A stretch of DNA of 21,422 bases from Chloroflexota bacterium (GTDB lineage Bacteria > Chloroflexota > Dehalococcoidia > Bin125), in contig JAPOXB010000212.1 in the NCBI GenBank assembly GCA_026707335.1, positions 1 to 21,422 on the forward strand, given 5' to 3'. This document shows positions 1 through 7,286 of this stretch, in pieces. Numbering within the stretch: the stretch's first letter is position 1; each line of letters begins with the position of its first letter. The notes beneath the pieces are model-generated. The model did not search any database, was not told where the DNA came from, and was given only the letters and a program-made list of their open reading frames with translations. A program made the position numbers and the translations under genes.

Positions 1-32
1 CGCGCGGGCGGCGGGGCGGGCGGGCGCCCGAA

Positions 33-160
33 CCTCACCCCCTAACCCCCTCTCCATTGCTCTGCAATGGAGAGGGGGGACCGGAAGGAGAGTCCCCGGC
101 GGTCGCTTCCACGTTCCCCCTCTCCATCCTTCTGGATGGAGAGGGGGACAGGGGGTGAGG
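33..160. repeat. nested palindromic (cloverleaf-like) repeat element
   Basis: Three perfect inverted repeats are nested. The outer arms CCTCACCCCCT (33-43) and AGGGGGTGAGG (150-160) enclose two hairpins. Hairpin 1 pairs 46-60 with 64-78 (15 bp, loop TCT). Hairpin 2 pairs 116-129 with 134-147 (14 bp, loop TTCT). Both hairpins share the stem core CCCCCTCTCCAT. The element lies just past the stop codon of the minus-strand permease, so it may act as a terminator or mRNA 3'-end protector. Its architecture also resembles REP/BIME-type or MITE-like intergenic repeats. No transposase or target-site duplication is visible, and I see no second copy in the window. Confidence 0.8.
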
Positions 161-177
161 TCGGGCAGTGGGCCGGC

Positions 178-1950
178 TCAGCCCGCGCCGGGGGGCTCCA
201 CGCGCACGGTGATGATGTCGGTGTCGTGGTACTGCTGGTGCCGCACGGAGGAGGCGTAGTTGCGCAGCAGGCGCAGCGAGATGTCGTGCTCGACCGGCGT
301 CTCGGAATCGTGCTGCTGGAGCTGGCGGAGGCGGTCCTCCATGTTCTCGTCGTCGCCGCCGCCGATGAACTCCAGGTCCGCCACGGCGCCCTCGCTGGAG
401 GCGAGGACGATCAACTGCCGCTGGTCGTCGTCGTCGTCGTCCTCCTCCGCGGTGAGTGCGTCGAGATCGAGGGGGGCCAGCGTGAGGAGCGTCTCTTCCG
501 CGACCGCGCTGAGCCGGTCCTTCATAGCGCTGTCCCAGCCCCGGCGGTCGGCGAACTTGGCGATGAAGGCGTTGAGCTCCGGCAAAGCGTCGATGTGCAG
601 TTGGGACTTGAAGCGCATGCGCCGGGGATTCGTGAACTCGAGGTACAGAATCATGACGACGGCGGCCAGGCCGCCGGTCGTGATGCCGCTGTCGAGCAGC
701 GCGCCCCAGACCGGGCCGAGGTCGGGCAGGGCGAACGTCTCGAACTGGAAGGCGGCGCCGATCCAGAAGCAGACCCCGGCGACGGCGATCTTCTGCTTGT
801 TCTGCTCGTTCTGGATCACGGTCTGCGCGCCGTCGACGAAGAGCGCGCCGGTGACCATGATCAGGTAGCCCGCCATGACCGGCCCGGGGATGCTGGCGAG
901 CAGCCCCGAGAACTTGGGCAGGAAGGCGAGCAGGATGAAGATGACGCCGATGGTGTAGCCGACCCGCCGGGCCGCGACGCCAGTGATCTGCGTGAACGAG
1001 ACGATGCCCGGGTTGATGGCCGTGGGCACCGCGCCCCCGAGGCCCGCCAGCAGATTGCTCGCGCCCGAGCCGGCCAGCGCGCCCTGCACCTGGCGGAAGT
1101 CGACGGCCCGGTTGTCGCGCCAGGCGACCCGCTGCATGGCGATGGCGGCGCCGTTGGCCTGAATGGCGGTGATCACGCCGAGGAAGAGGAACGACGGCAC
1201 CAGCGTCCAGAAGGAGATGCCGAAGTCGGGCGTGAGATCGGGCAGGTCGCTGGGCAGGCCGACCCAGGGAGCGGCGGCGACCAGCTTCGTGTCGAAGATG
1301 CCGAGCGCCGCCGCCACGCCGCAGCCCACGACGATGCCGGCCACCGGCCCCCAGAGCCGCAAGACGGCCGAGCCGCGCAGGGTGAGCGCGGCGGCGACGA
1401 CCATCGTCGCCAGGGCGGCCAGCGACGCGGCCTCCGGCTCGACCTGGGTGGCGTCGTCGAGCAGCGCGAAGACGACGGAGGCGAGGGTGATGGACAAGAT
1501 CATCATCACCGTGCCGCCGACGATGGGCGTGACGATGCGCCGCAGGATGAACAGCCAGCGGGAGATCGCGAGCTGGGCGGCCGCCGAGACGATGACCAGC
1601 ATCGCCAGGGTGGCGGGCCCCCCATCGACGACCGCGGTGATGCAGAAGGGGATGGAGAACGCCGCCGTGAACATGGGCAGCACCGCGCCGGCGCCGGCGA
1701 AGCCCAGCCGGCGGACCTGGAGCAAGGTGGACAGGCCGACGACGATGAGGGAGGCGAAGACCATCCAGATGAGGTAGGAGTCGTCGCGGCCGGAGGCGTT
1801 GGCCACGATCACCGGCGTGACCAGCAGCGTGGCGGAGGCGATGAAGCTGAACAGCGCGCCGTAGCCCACCGAGGCGAGCAGGGGCGGATGTTCATCCGCC
1901 TCGTAGCGGGGGTTGGGGGAGGCCGGCGCGCTCAGAACTGCCTCCTGCAC
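178..1950 (-). CDS. NCS2-type (xanthine/uracil permease-like) transporter with C-terminal RsbW/HATPase-like domain
   Basis: The 590-aa protein has a strongly hydrophobic part (about residues 25-440) with repeated membrane segments. It fits the nucleobase:cation symporter-2 (SLC23-like) family, and includes a Gly/Ala/Pro-rich stretch near AGLGGAVPTAINPG where that family binds substrate. Substrate is likely a purine, pyrimidine or similar compound; this is inferred. The soluble tail (about 450-590) looks like an anti-sigma-factor-type GHKL ATPase fold. KDRLSAVAEETLLTLAP resembles the N-box helix, and ISLRLLRNYASSVRHQQYHD resembles the closing helix. The N-box Asn is Thr490 and the glycine boxes are weak, so ATP binding may be lost. 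An aspartate run lies near 504-509. The GTG start at 1950 lacks a clear ribosome site and is the least certain point. Divergent from the SulP-STAS gene. Confidence 0.8.
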   Translation of the reverse strand: MQEAVLSAPASPNPRYEADEHPPLLASVGYGALFSFIASATLLVTPVIVANASGRDDSYLIWMVFASLIVVGLSTLLQVRRLGFAGAGAVLPMFTAAFSIPFCITAVVDGGPATLAMLVIVSAAAQLAISRWLFILRRIVTPIVGGTVMMILSITLASVVFALLDDATQVEPEAASLAALATMVVAAALTLRGSAVLRLWGPVAGIVVGCGVAAALGIFDTKLVAAAPWVGLPSDLPDLTPDFGISFWTLVPSFLFLGVITAIQANGAAIAMQRVAWRDNRAVDFRQVQGALAGSGASNLLAGLGGAVPTAINPGIVSFTQITGVAARRVGYTIGVIFILLAFLPKFSGLLASIPGPVMAGYLIMVTGALFVDGAQTVIQNEQNKQKIAVAGVCFWIGAAFQFETFALPDLGPVWGALLDSGITTGGLAAVVMILYLEFTNPRRMRFKSQLHIDALPELNAFIAKFADRRGWDSAMKDRLSAVAEETLLTLAPLDLDALTAEEDDDDDDQRQLIVLASSEGAVADLEFIGGGDDENMEDRLRQLQQHDSETPVEHDISLRLLRNYASSVRHQQYHDTDIITVRVEPPGAG

Positions 1951-2162
1951 CTGATCGCGGGCGGGGGCGTCGCCGGGCCGGATTGGACGGCCGCCGCCGC
2001 ACGCGGGCCGGCGACCCCACTATAGAGCGGGACGACCTCGCGTTCACCGTCGCCGCCGCCGACGAGGGGCGGCCGCCGATCGGCGACGCGGCGGCGGAAC
2101 GATCCCGGCCCATAGCGGCGGCACGCCCTAGACTGCCCCGGATTCGGTGGGGGACGCGCGGC
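1951..2162. promoter_or_regulatory. divergent promoter region between the NCS2-like and SulP genes
   Basis: This 212-bp gap separates two divergent transporter genes. On the minus strand a TATAGT hexamer (2019-2024) could be the -10 box of the permease gene, with a poor -35 match (GTGAAC, 2042-2047) 17 bp upstream. On the plus strand TAGACT (2129-2134) lies 28 nt before the SulP start. A GGTGGGGG stretch precedes the SulP ATG as ribosome site. No operator palindrome stands out. Confidence 0.45.
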
Positions 2163-3779
2163 ATGAACTACAACCTCCAGACCTTCCGCGGCGACATCTT
2201 CGGCGGCGTCACGGCGGCCGTGGTGGGGCTGCCGGTGGCGCTGGCTTTCGGCGTCGCCTCGGGACTGGGAGCGGTGGCGGGGCTCTACGGGGCGATCGCG
2301 GTCGGCTTCTTCGCGGCCGTGTTCGGCGGGACGAAATCGCAGATCTCGGGGCCCACGGGCCCCATGTCGGTGGCGATCGCCGTCATCGTCACCACCCACG
2401 CCGACGACCTCACCGAGGTCTTCACGATCGCCATCATGGCCGGCCTGATCCAGGTTCTGCTCGGCGTCCTGCGCATCGGCCGGCTGGCGGTGTACACGCC
2501 GTACTCCGTGATCTCCGGCTTCATGTCGGGCATCGGCATCATCATCATCCTGCTGCAGACGCTGCCGTTCCTGGGCGCGCCGGTCACGACGGGCGGCCCG
2601 CTCGACGCCGTCGGCATGTGGCCGGACCTGATCCCCGACATCAACTTCGGCGCCGTCGCCATCGCGACGGTCACGCTCGTCGTGGGGTTGACATGGCCGC
2701 GGCAACTGCGCAAGTACCTGCCGCCGACGCTGGCCGCCCTGATCGCCGGGACGCTGCTGGGCGTGCTGGTGCTGACCGACACGCCCGTCATCGGCGATGT
2801 GCCGACCGGCCTGCCCGACCTGCGGCTGCCCGACCTCGGCGGCGGCGTCCTGCTCGACGCCGTGCAGCCGGCGATCATCATCGCCCTGCTGGGGTCCATC
2901 GACAGCCTGCTCACCTCCCTCATCGCCGACTCCATGACGCGCACCCGCCACAACCCCAACCGGGAGCTCGTGGGGCAGGGCATCGGCAACATGGCGGCCG
3001 GCTTCATCGGCGGGCTGCCCGGGGCGGGGGCCACGCTGGGCACGGTCGTCAACCTGCGCGCCGGCGGCCGGACGCCGGTCTCGGGCGTCCTCCGCGCGGC
3101 GATCCTGCTGGCGCTGGTGCTGGGCCTCGGCCGGTATGTCGAGTCCATTCCCCACGCGGCGCTGGCCGGGATCCTGCTCAAGGTCGGCTGGGACATCATC
3201 GACTGGCGCTTCCTGACCCGCATCCATCGCGTGCAGCGGGAGCACCTCGTCGTCATGCTCATCACGCTGGCGATGACCGTGTTCCTGGACCTCGTGACCG
3301 CCGTCGGCATCGGGCTCATCGCCGCCGGCATGGCCAGCGCCCGCCAGTTCGAGCGCCTGCAGCTCGATGCCGTCGTCTCCACGCCCCTGCTCGACCGAAC
3401 CTTCCTCGGCACGCGCGATGGCGAGGCGGAGGCGGACAAGTTCTCCGCCCGGGTCGGCCTGGTGGCGTTGCGCGGCAGCTTCTCCGTCGCCTCCGCCAAC
3501 AAGCTCGTCAACACGATCGGGCTCGACATCCAGGAGCACGAGGTCGTCATCCTCGACTTCTCGGACACCGTCTACATGGACGACAGCGCCGCCCTGGTCG
3601 TCGAGCAGTTGATCGAGGTCGCCACCGCCGAGGACACGGCCTGCATCGTGATGGACCTGACGGGCCGGCCCGCCGCGACGCTGCGCTCGCTGAATGTGCT
3701 GGACCAGGTCCCCGACGATCGCTTCGTGGCCACGCTCGACGAAGCGCGGGACGTCGCGCGGGCCATCCTCAACGCGTAG
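2163..3779 (+). CDS. SulP family anion transporter with C-terminal STAS domain
   Basis: The protein is 538 aa. Residues about 10-420 form the SulP membrane core: it begins with the short FRGDIFGGVTAAVVGLPVAL segment, then GPTGPMSVAIAVI, and GSIDSLLTSLIADSMTRTRH matches the SulP signature around helix 8. These carriers import sulfate, bicarbonate or dicarboxylates; the substrate cannot be told here. Residues about 430-538 are a STAS domain (VVILDFSDTVYMDDSAALVV). Ser475 in the MDDSA motif sits where SpoIIAA-type anti-anti-sigma factors carry their phosphorylated serine. I chose the ATG at 2163 because the frame open from 1983 crosses the promoter, and because the SulP domain starts here behind GGTGGGGG. 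Its divergent neighbour carries an RsbW-like domain, the natural partner of STAS. Confidence 0.9.
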   Translation: MNYNLQTFRGDIFGGVTAAVVGLPVALAFGVASGLGAVAGLYGAIAVGFFAAVFGGTKSQISGPTGPMSVAIAVIVTTHADDLTEVFTIAIMAGLIQVLLGVLRIGRLAVYTPYSVISGFMSGIGIIIILLQTLPFLGAPVTTGGPLDAVGMWPDLIPDINFGAVAIATVTLVVGLTWPRQLRKYLPPTLAALIAGTLLGVLVLTDTPVIGDVPTGLPDLRLPDLGGGVLLDAVQPAIIIALLGSIDSLLTSLIADSMTRTRHNPNRELVGQGIGNMAAGFIGGLPGAGATLGTVVNLRAGGRTPVSGVLRAAILLALVLGLGRYVESIPHAALAGILLKVGWDIIDWRFLTRIHRVQREHLVVMLITLAMTVFLDLVTAVGIGLIAAGMASARQFERLQLDAVVSTPLLDRTFLGTRDGEAEADKFSARVGLVALRGSFSVASANKLVNTIGLDIQEHEVVILDFSDTVYMDDSAALVVEQLIEVATAEDTACIVMDLTGRPAATLRSLNVLDQVPDDRFVATLDEARDVARAILNA

Positions 3780-3851
3780 CGCGGGGCGTAGACGCCCGAC
3801 CCAACGGCCGCCTAGCCTCGACACCCCCCGACACCGAGCCGGAGGCAGAAC

Positions 3852-5021
3852 ATGGGGTCGTCGCCGACGATCAAGCAGATTCGCATCGCGGTGTACCGCT
3901 ACCCGCGCCAGGACCTGACCGTCGATCTGGGCTTCGCCGCGGGGTTGTTCTACGAGCCCGGCAGCGTCGTGCAGCAGCCGATGCTGGGCATCCGCATCGA
4001 GTCCGACGCCGGCGTCACGGGCGAGTACCTGAGCCAGGCCCCCGGCGCTCTGGAGCAGATGCGGATGTTCGCGCCGTTCCTGATCGGGAAGGACGCGCTG
4101 CAGCGCGAACTCTTCTACAGCCAGGCCAAGTACATCCTGCGCAAGCACGACCGGATCGGCATCGGGCCGATCGATATCGCGCTCTGGGACTTGGCCGGCA
4201 AGCTGCACCAGACGCCCATCTACCGCCTGCTGGGCGGCTACCGCACGAAGTTGCCGGCGTACGCGAGCACGTTCCACGCCGACCGCCAGCCCCACGGACT
4301 CAGTTCGCCCCAGGGATTCGCCGACTTCGCGGAGCAGTGCCGGGAGATGGGCTACCGCGCCTTCAAGATCCACTCCTGGGGCGACCCCGTGATCGAGCGT
4401 GAGATCGAGACGGTGCGGGCCGTCCGCGATCGGGTGGGCGATTCGATGGCGCTGATGCTGGACCCGTGCTGCGCCTACGACACGTACGGCGACGCGCTGC
4501 GGGTGGGCCGCGCGCTCGATGATGCGGGCTACTTCTGGTACGAGGACCCGCTCAAGGACGGGGGCGTCTCCTTCGCCGCGCATCGCCGGCTGCGCGCGGC
4601 CCTGCGGACGCCCCTGCTGCAGGGCGAGCACCTGCACCTGGTGGAGGCCCACACGGACATGGCCATCGCCGACGCGACCGACTTCTGGCGCGCCGATCCG
4701 GACCTGGACGGCGGCATCACGGGCGTCATGAAGATCGCCCACGCGGCCGAGGGCCTGGGCGCGGACGTGGAGATGCACGCGGCCGGGCCGGCCCATCGCC
4801 ACTGCATGGCGGCCATGCGCAACTCGAACTTCTACGAGCTCACGCTGGTGCATCCGAAGGTTTACGGCTTCGTCCGTCCCAATCTGAGCGGTTACGCCGA
4901 CCTGCTCGACGCCGTCGACTCGGAGGGATGCGTGGATGTGCCCCAAGGCCCGGGGCTGGGGGTGGAGTGGGATTGGGAGCACCTGCGCGGGTACCAAGTC
5001 GACGAGATCGTCATCGACTAG
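3852..5021 (+). CDS. enolase-superfamily enzyme (mandelate racemase/muconate lactonizing enzyme family)
   Basis: The 389-aa protein is full length for the family. Residues 1-135 are the capping domain and 140-380 the TIM barrel. Visible catalytic groups are Lys172 of FKIHSWG, metal ligands Asp204 (MLDP), Glu231 (YEDPL) and Glu259 (QGEHL), an Asp at 284-286 and His309 (EMHAAGPAHRH). The last two are the likely Asp-His dyad of the mandelate-racemase subgroup. The usual KxK motif is KxH here (His174). Expected chemistry is Mg2+-dependent abstraction of the proton alpha to a carboxylate, most often dehydration of a sugar acid; the substrate is unknown. GGAGG (3841-3845) lies 6 nt before the ATG, and a TAGCCT hexamer (3813-3818) may be the -10 box. 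A decayed copy of codons 36-48 lies at 5364-5402. Confidence 0.88.
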   Translation: MGSSPTIKQIRIAVYRYPRQDLTVDLGFAAGLFYEPGSVVQQPMLGIRIESDAGVTGEYLSQAPGALEQMRMFAPFLIGKDALQRELFYSQAKYILRKHDRIGIGPIDIALWDLAGKLHQTPIYRLLGGYRTKLPAYASTFHADRQPHGLSSPQGFADFAEQCREMGYRAFKIHSWGDPVIEREIETVRAVRDRVGDSMALMLDPCCAYDTYGDALRVGRALDDAGYFWYEDPLKDGGVSFAAHRRLRAALRTPLLQGEHLHLVEAHTDMAIADATDFWRADPDLDGGITGVMKIAHAAEGLGADVEMHAAGPAHRHCMAAMRNSNFYELTLVHPKVYGFVRPNLSGYADLLDAVDSEGCVDVPQGPGLGVEWDWEHLRGYQVDEIVID

Positions 5022-5023
5022 CG

Positions 5024-5185
5024 GCGTCCGCGCAGGCGCCCAACACAGGGCCCCGCGCGACGCGATAACGGGCCACCGGCGATCGGGAGTTGCAATCTGC
5101 GGTCGACCCGCTCAGAATGGGGCGACCCAGCCCGGCTCGGAAGGAGTCCACGATGGTTGATATGGTTCGCGGCCTCATCGGCAAG
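5024..5185 (+). repeat. tandem duplication, copy A (promoter, ribosome site and first 11 codons of peptide A)
   Basis: This segment aligns without gaps to 5395-5556. The 129 nt before each ATG are about three-quarters identical by hand count. Identity is complete over the last stretch, which covers the ribosome site and the first codons, and over TTGCAATCTGC at the -35 region. The spacer between these conserved blocks has drifted more. That pattern suggests selection on expression signals and the N-terminus rather than a recent neutral duplication. Confidence 0.85.
5090..5118 (+). promoter_or_regulatory. promoter of micro-peptide A
   Basis: TTGCAA (5090-5095), a 17-nt spacer and CAGAAT (5113-5118) form a sigma70-like promoter. 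Exact spacing and both hexamers recur before peptide B (5461-5489), which supports the call. Transcription would begin near 5125, giving a short leader that contains AAGGAG at 5141-5146. Confidence 0.7.
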
Positions 5186-5218
5186 CTCCAGGAGATGCTG
5201 AAGAAGATCACTCCATAG
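5153..5218 (+). CDS. micro-peptide A, 21 aa, amphipathic and basic
   Basis: A tiny frame starts at ATG 5153, 6 nt after AAGGAG (5141-5146), and ends at TAG 5216-5218. It begins MVDMVRGLIGK and ends KKITP. Hydrophobic residues recur every 3-4 positions between charged ones, as in an amphipathic helix. The net charge is about +2, with no signal peptide and no cysteine. The size and character recall phenol-soluble-modulin-like peptides, leaderless bacteriocins or hydrophobic toxin peptides. I know no family with this sequence, so no function is assigned. Support for it being a gene is the paralog at 5524, which shares its promoter, ribosome site and first 11 codons with only conservative changes (Met/Leu, Val/Ile, Leu/Ile). 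No dedicated exporter or modification enzyme is next to it. Confidence 0.65.
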   Translation: MVDMVRGLIGKLQEMLKKITP

Positions 5219-5319
5219 CGCGTGGACGAAGGCCTCGGAGCCACCGAAGCGCGCACTCGCCGTGCCGCCGACGTCCGGTAGGACGCCGACTCCGGCGAGC
5301 GCCGGGCAGGCGGGCGGCC
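5219..5319 (-). pseudogene. decayed fragment of a PutP-like symporter gene
   Basis: These bases align without gaps to 6319-6419, inside the intact symporter gene, with about 70% identity by hand count and in the same orientation. In the minus-strand frame the fragment still reads PALAGVGVLPDV...SEAFVH, against PALAEAGALADV...SEIFFH in the intact protein. It starts directly after the stop codon of peptide A and has lost both ends of the gene. It most likely remains from a tandem duplication of the enolase-peptide-symporter cassette, followed by deletion. Confidence 0.7.
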
Positions 5320-5363
5320 CCAGGACTCGCTGCATCCGAGCCACGCCGTCGGGCGCCGGCGCG

Positions 5364-5402
5364 CCCGGCCGCGTCGTGCGGCAGCCGATGCTGGGCATCC
5401 GC
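5364..5402 (+). pseudogene. 39-bp remnant of an enolase-superfamily gene
   Basis: The 39 bases match 3957-3995 of the intact enolase-like gene at 37 positions. They still read PGRVVRQPMLGIR against PGSVVQQPMLGIR. The fragment runs straight into copy B of the peptide-gene upstream region. The junction falls at GCATCCGC, which resembles GCGTCCGC just after the intact enolase stop codon. An internal deletion by short-homology recombination in a second enolase copy would produce exactly this junction. That history is inferred; the sequence match is directly visible. Confidence 0.65.
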
Positions 5403-5556
5403 GTAGGCGCCCGAAACAAGACCCTGCGGGCCAGGATCGCGGCCGGCGGGCGATACTGAGTTGCAATCTGCCGCCGCGAGTCTCAAAATGGGTTGACCAA
5501 GCTTGGCTCGGAAGGAGTCCACGATGGTTGATCTGATCCGCGGCCTTATTGGGAAG
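5395..5556 (+). repeat. tandem duplication, copy B (promoter, ribosome site and first 11 codons of peptide B)
   Basis: Counterpart of 5024-5185, with the same 129-nt distance from repeat start to ATG and no gaps. After codon 11 the two copies diverge completely: peptide A stops 10 codons later, while peptide B continues into a cysteine-bearing tail. So the conserved part is the upstream signal plus the N-terminal segment. Confidence 0.85.
5461..5489 (+). promoter_or_regulatory. promoter of micro-peptide B
   Basis: TTGCAA (5461-5466), a 17-nt spacer and CAAAAT (5484-5489) match the promoter of peptide A in hexamers and spacing, while spacer bases differ. The following leader carries AAGGAG at 5512-5517. 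Confidence 0.7.
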
Positions 5557-5640
5557 ATCCACAACGCGACCTGCCCCGGCGCGCTCATGAACGTCAAGCC
5601 GGTGCAGAAGCTCTGCCCCGTCTGTGACGGCGGCGGCTAG
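5524..5640 (+). CDS. micro-peptide B, 38 aa, paralog of peptide A with cysteine-rich tail
   Basis: The frame starts at ATG 5524, 6 nt after AAGGAG, and ends at TAG 5638-5640. It begins MVDLIRGLIGK like peptide A, then departs into a tail with Cys17, Cys31 and Cys34. The end CPVCDGGG fits the CxxCxGxG pattern of DnaJ zinc-finger repeats, but only one such unit is present. The cysteines could bind metal, form a disulfide or be modification sites of a ribosomally made natural product. A conserved front half with a variable back half is reminiscent of leader/core precursors, though the shared part is short. I recognise no known family. It lies between the enolase-like gene and the convergent symporter. 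The following 134 bases (5641-5774) show nothing I can identify. Confidence 0.68.
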   Translation: MVDLIRGLIGKIHNATCPGALMNVKPVQKLCPVCDGGG

Positions 5641-5774
5641 CAGCCCGAAGTTCGCTGCACCTGGTTCCCGCCCCGGGCGCCAACGCGCCCGGTCGCGAAT
5701 GATCCCACGAGCTTCGTTCCTCGTCTGAGCGGGCCGTGTGCTACGCCGCCCGCGCGCGGCTCCCCGCGCCGGGG

Positions 5775-7286
5775 CTAGCGGCGGACGCGCCCGCCGTCGG
5801 CCGTGCCGTTGACGCGGTCGAACAGGCGGACGACCTCGCTCGACGGCTTCGGCGTGAGCAGGGTGACGACGACGGCCGTCGCCAGGGCGATGAGGAAGCC
5901 GGGCGTGGCGGGCTGAATGTCCCACATCCCCGACGGCCCGCCGTCGAGGAACTCCCACAGCGTCGCGACCACGGTACCGACCAGGATGGACGCCGCGGCG
6001 CCCCAGAAGTTGAACCGGCGCCAGAAGAGGGCCAGGATCGTGACCGGCCCGAAGGCCGCCCCCATCCCGCCCCACGCGTACGCGACCAGGTCGAAGATCG
6101 ATTCCGGCTGGAGCACGGCGATCACCGCCGAGATGCCCCCGATGACCAGCAGCAGCAGCCGGCCCAGCCAGACCCGCCGGTTCGCCGTGAGCCCGTAGGC
6201 GACCCGCTTGAGGAACGGGAGGTCGTCGGTGGCGACGGCCGACGCCAGCAGCAACTGCGAGTCGGCGGTGCTCATCACGGCCGCGATCACCGCGGTCAGG
6301 AGCAGGCCGGTCACGATCGGGTGGAAGAAGATCTCGGAGACGACGAAGTAGACGCGCTCGGCGTCGACGACGTCCGCCAGGGCGCCGGCTTCGGCGAGCG
6401 CCGGGTAGGCCAGCAGCCCGACCAGGATCGCGAGCGCGTACACCGTCGAGATCCAGAGCGTCGAGATGTTGCGGCTGCGTGGTACCAGGTCTTCCCGCTC
6501 CAGCGCCATGAAGCGCTGCAGGATGCGCTGCGCCCCGAAGGCGCCGAACGCCCAGCCGGCCGCCGACAGTGCGAAGGTGACCGTGATCGGCGACCCGGCG
6601 GCGTCGGTGAACGGGCTGAGGAACCCAGGCGACGTGCCGCCGATCCCCGAGAACGGCCGCTCCGTCGCGACGGTCAGCGCGATCACGATGACGAGGAGGC
6701 TCAACAGCATGAGCAGCGCCTGGGAAACGTCCGTCCTGGAGACGGCCAGGAACCCGCCGATCACGGTGTAGGAGGCGATGGCGAGCAGCGTGAGCAGCAC
6801 GCCCGCCGTCGCTTCGATGCCAAACACGGTCTCCAGCAGCTTCGAGCCCCCCACCAGTCCGGAGCTCACGTAGAAGACGACGAAGAAGATCGTGATGACC
6901 GATGTCAGCGTGCGGAGGACGCCGGTCGTGTCGCCGAACCGGACCTCGAAGAACTCCGGGATCGTGAGGACGTCGTTGGCCTCGATCGTGTATCGGCGCA
7001 GCCGCTTGGCGAGCACCGTCCAACTCAGCCAGATACCGACGGCGGCGGCCGCCGGCACCCACACCTCCACGACGCCGCTGCTGAACGCGAGCGCCGGCAG
7101 CGCGAGCATCGTCCAGGCGCTGGTGGTCGACGAGCCGGCGCTGAGGGCCGCGGTGAAGCTGCCGAGCCGCCGGCCGGCCAGGACGTAGTCGGACATGTCG
7201 CGGGTCCGGCGCGCCCCCACGATCGCGATTCCGATCAGCTTCAGGAAGTAGAGGCCGAAGGCCAGGATCAGCCAGGCGTTGGACAC
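5775..7286 (-). CDS. sodium:solute symporter, PutP (proline symporter)-like
   Basis: The 503-aa protein aligns along its whole length with E. coli PutP as I remember it: YVLAGRRLGSF, ALSAGSSTTSAW, YTVIGGFLAVSRTDVSQALL, MSTADSQLLLASA and AWGGMGAAFGPV all have counterparts. About 13 membrane segments are expected. It should import proline or a related small solute using an ion gradient. Asp55 of PutP, needed for sodium binding, is Thr54 here, while the neighbouring Ser (Ser56) and the MST motif are kept. Ion or substrate may therefore differ from PutP. The start is GTG at 7286 behind a weak G-rich ribosome site. The exporter gene lies 162 nt upstream on the same strand; the gap holds an inverted repeat (TCGGGC 7424-7429, GCCCGA 7439-7444) without a T-run. 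A decayed copy of part of this gene is at 5219-5319. Confidence 0.87.
   Translation of the reverse strand: MSNAWLILAFGLYFLKLIGIAIVGARRTRDMSDYVLAGRRLGSFTAALSAGSSTTSAWTMLALPALAFSSGVVEVWVPAAAAVGIWLSWTVLAKRLRRYTIEANDVLTIPEFFEVRFGDTTGVLRTLTSVITIFFVVFYVSSGLVGGSKLLETVFGIEATAGVLLTLLAIASYTVIGGFLAVSRTDVSQALLMLLSLLVIVIALTVATERPFSGIGGTSPGFLSPFTDAAGSPITVTFALSAAGWAFGAFGAQRILQRFMALEREDLVPRSRNISTLWISTVYALAILVGLLAYPALAEAGALADVVDAERVYFVVSEIFFHPIVTGLLLTAVIAAVMSTADSQLLLASAVATDDLPFLKRVAYGLTANRRVWLGRLLLLVIGGISAVIAVLQPESIFDLVAYAWGGMGAAFGPVTILALFWRRFNFWGAAASILVGTVVATLWEFLDGGPSGMWDIQPATPGFLIALATAVVVTLLTPKPSSEVVRLFDRVNGTADGGRVRR

Noticed and set aside
1932..4997. A 1021-codon minus-strand frame opposite the SulP and enolase-like genes
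   Set aside because: Composition is dominated by Arg, Asp, Gly and Val with no membrane or catalytic motif; the plus strand has two clear family members.
5018..5597. Minus-strand frames of 129-133 codons across the peptide region
   Set aside because: They are antisense to the peptide genes and their upstream repeats; the only real homology in them is the short decayed symporter fragment.
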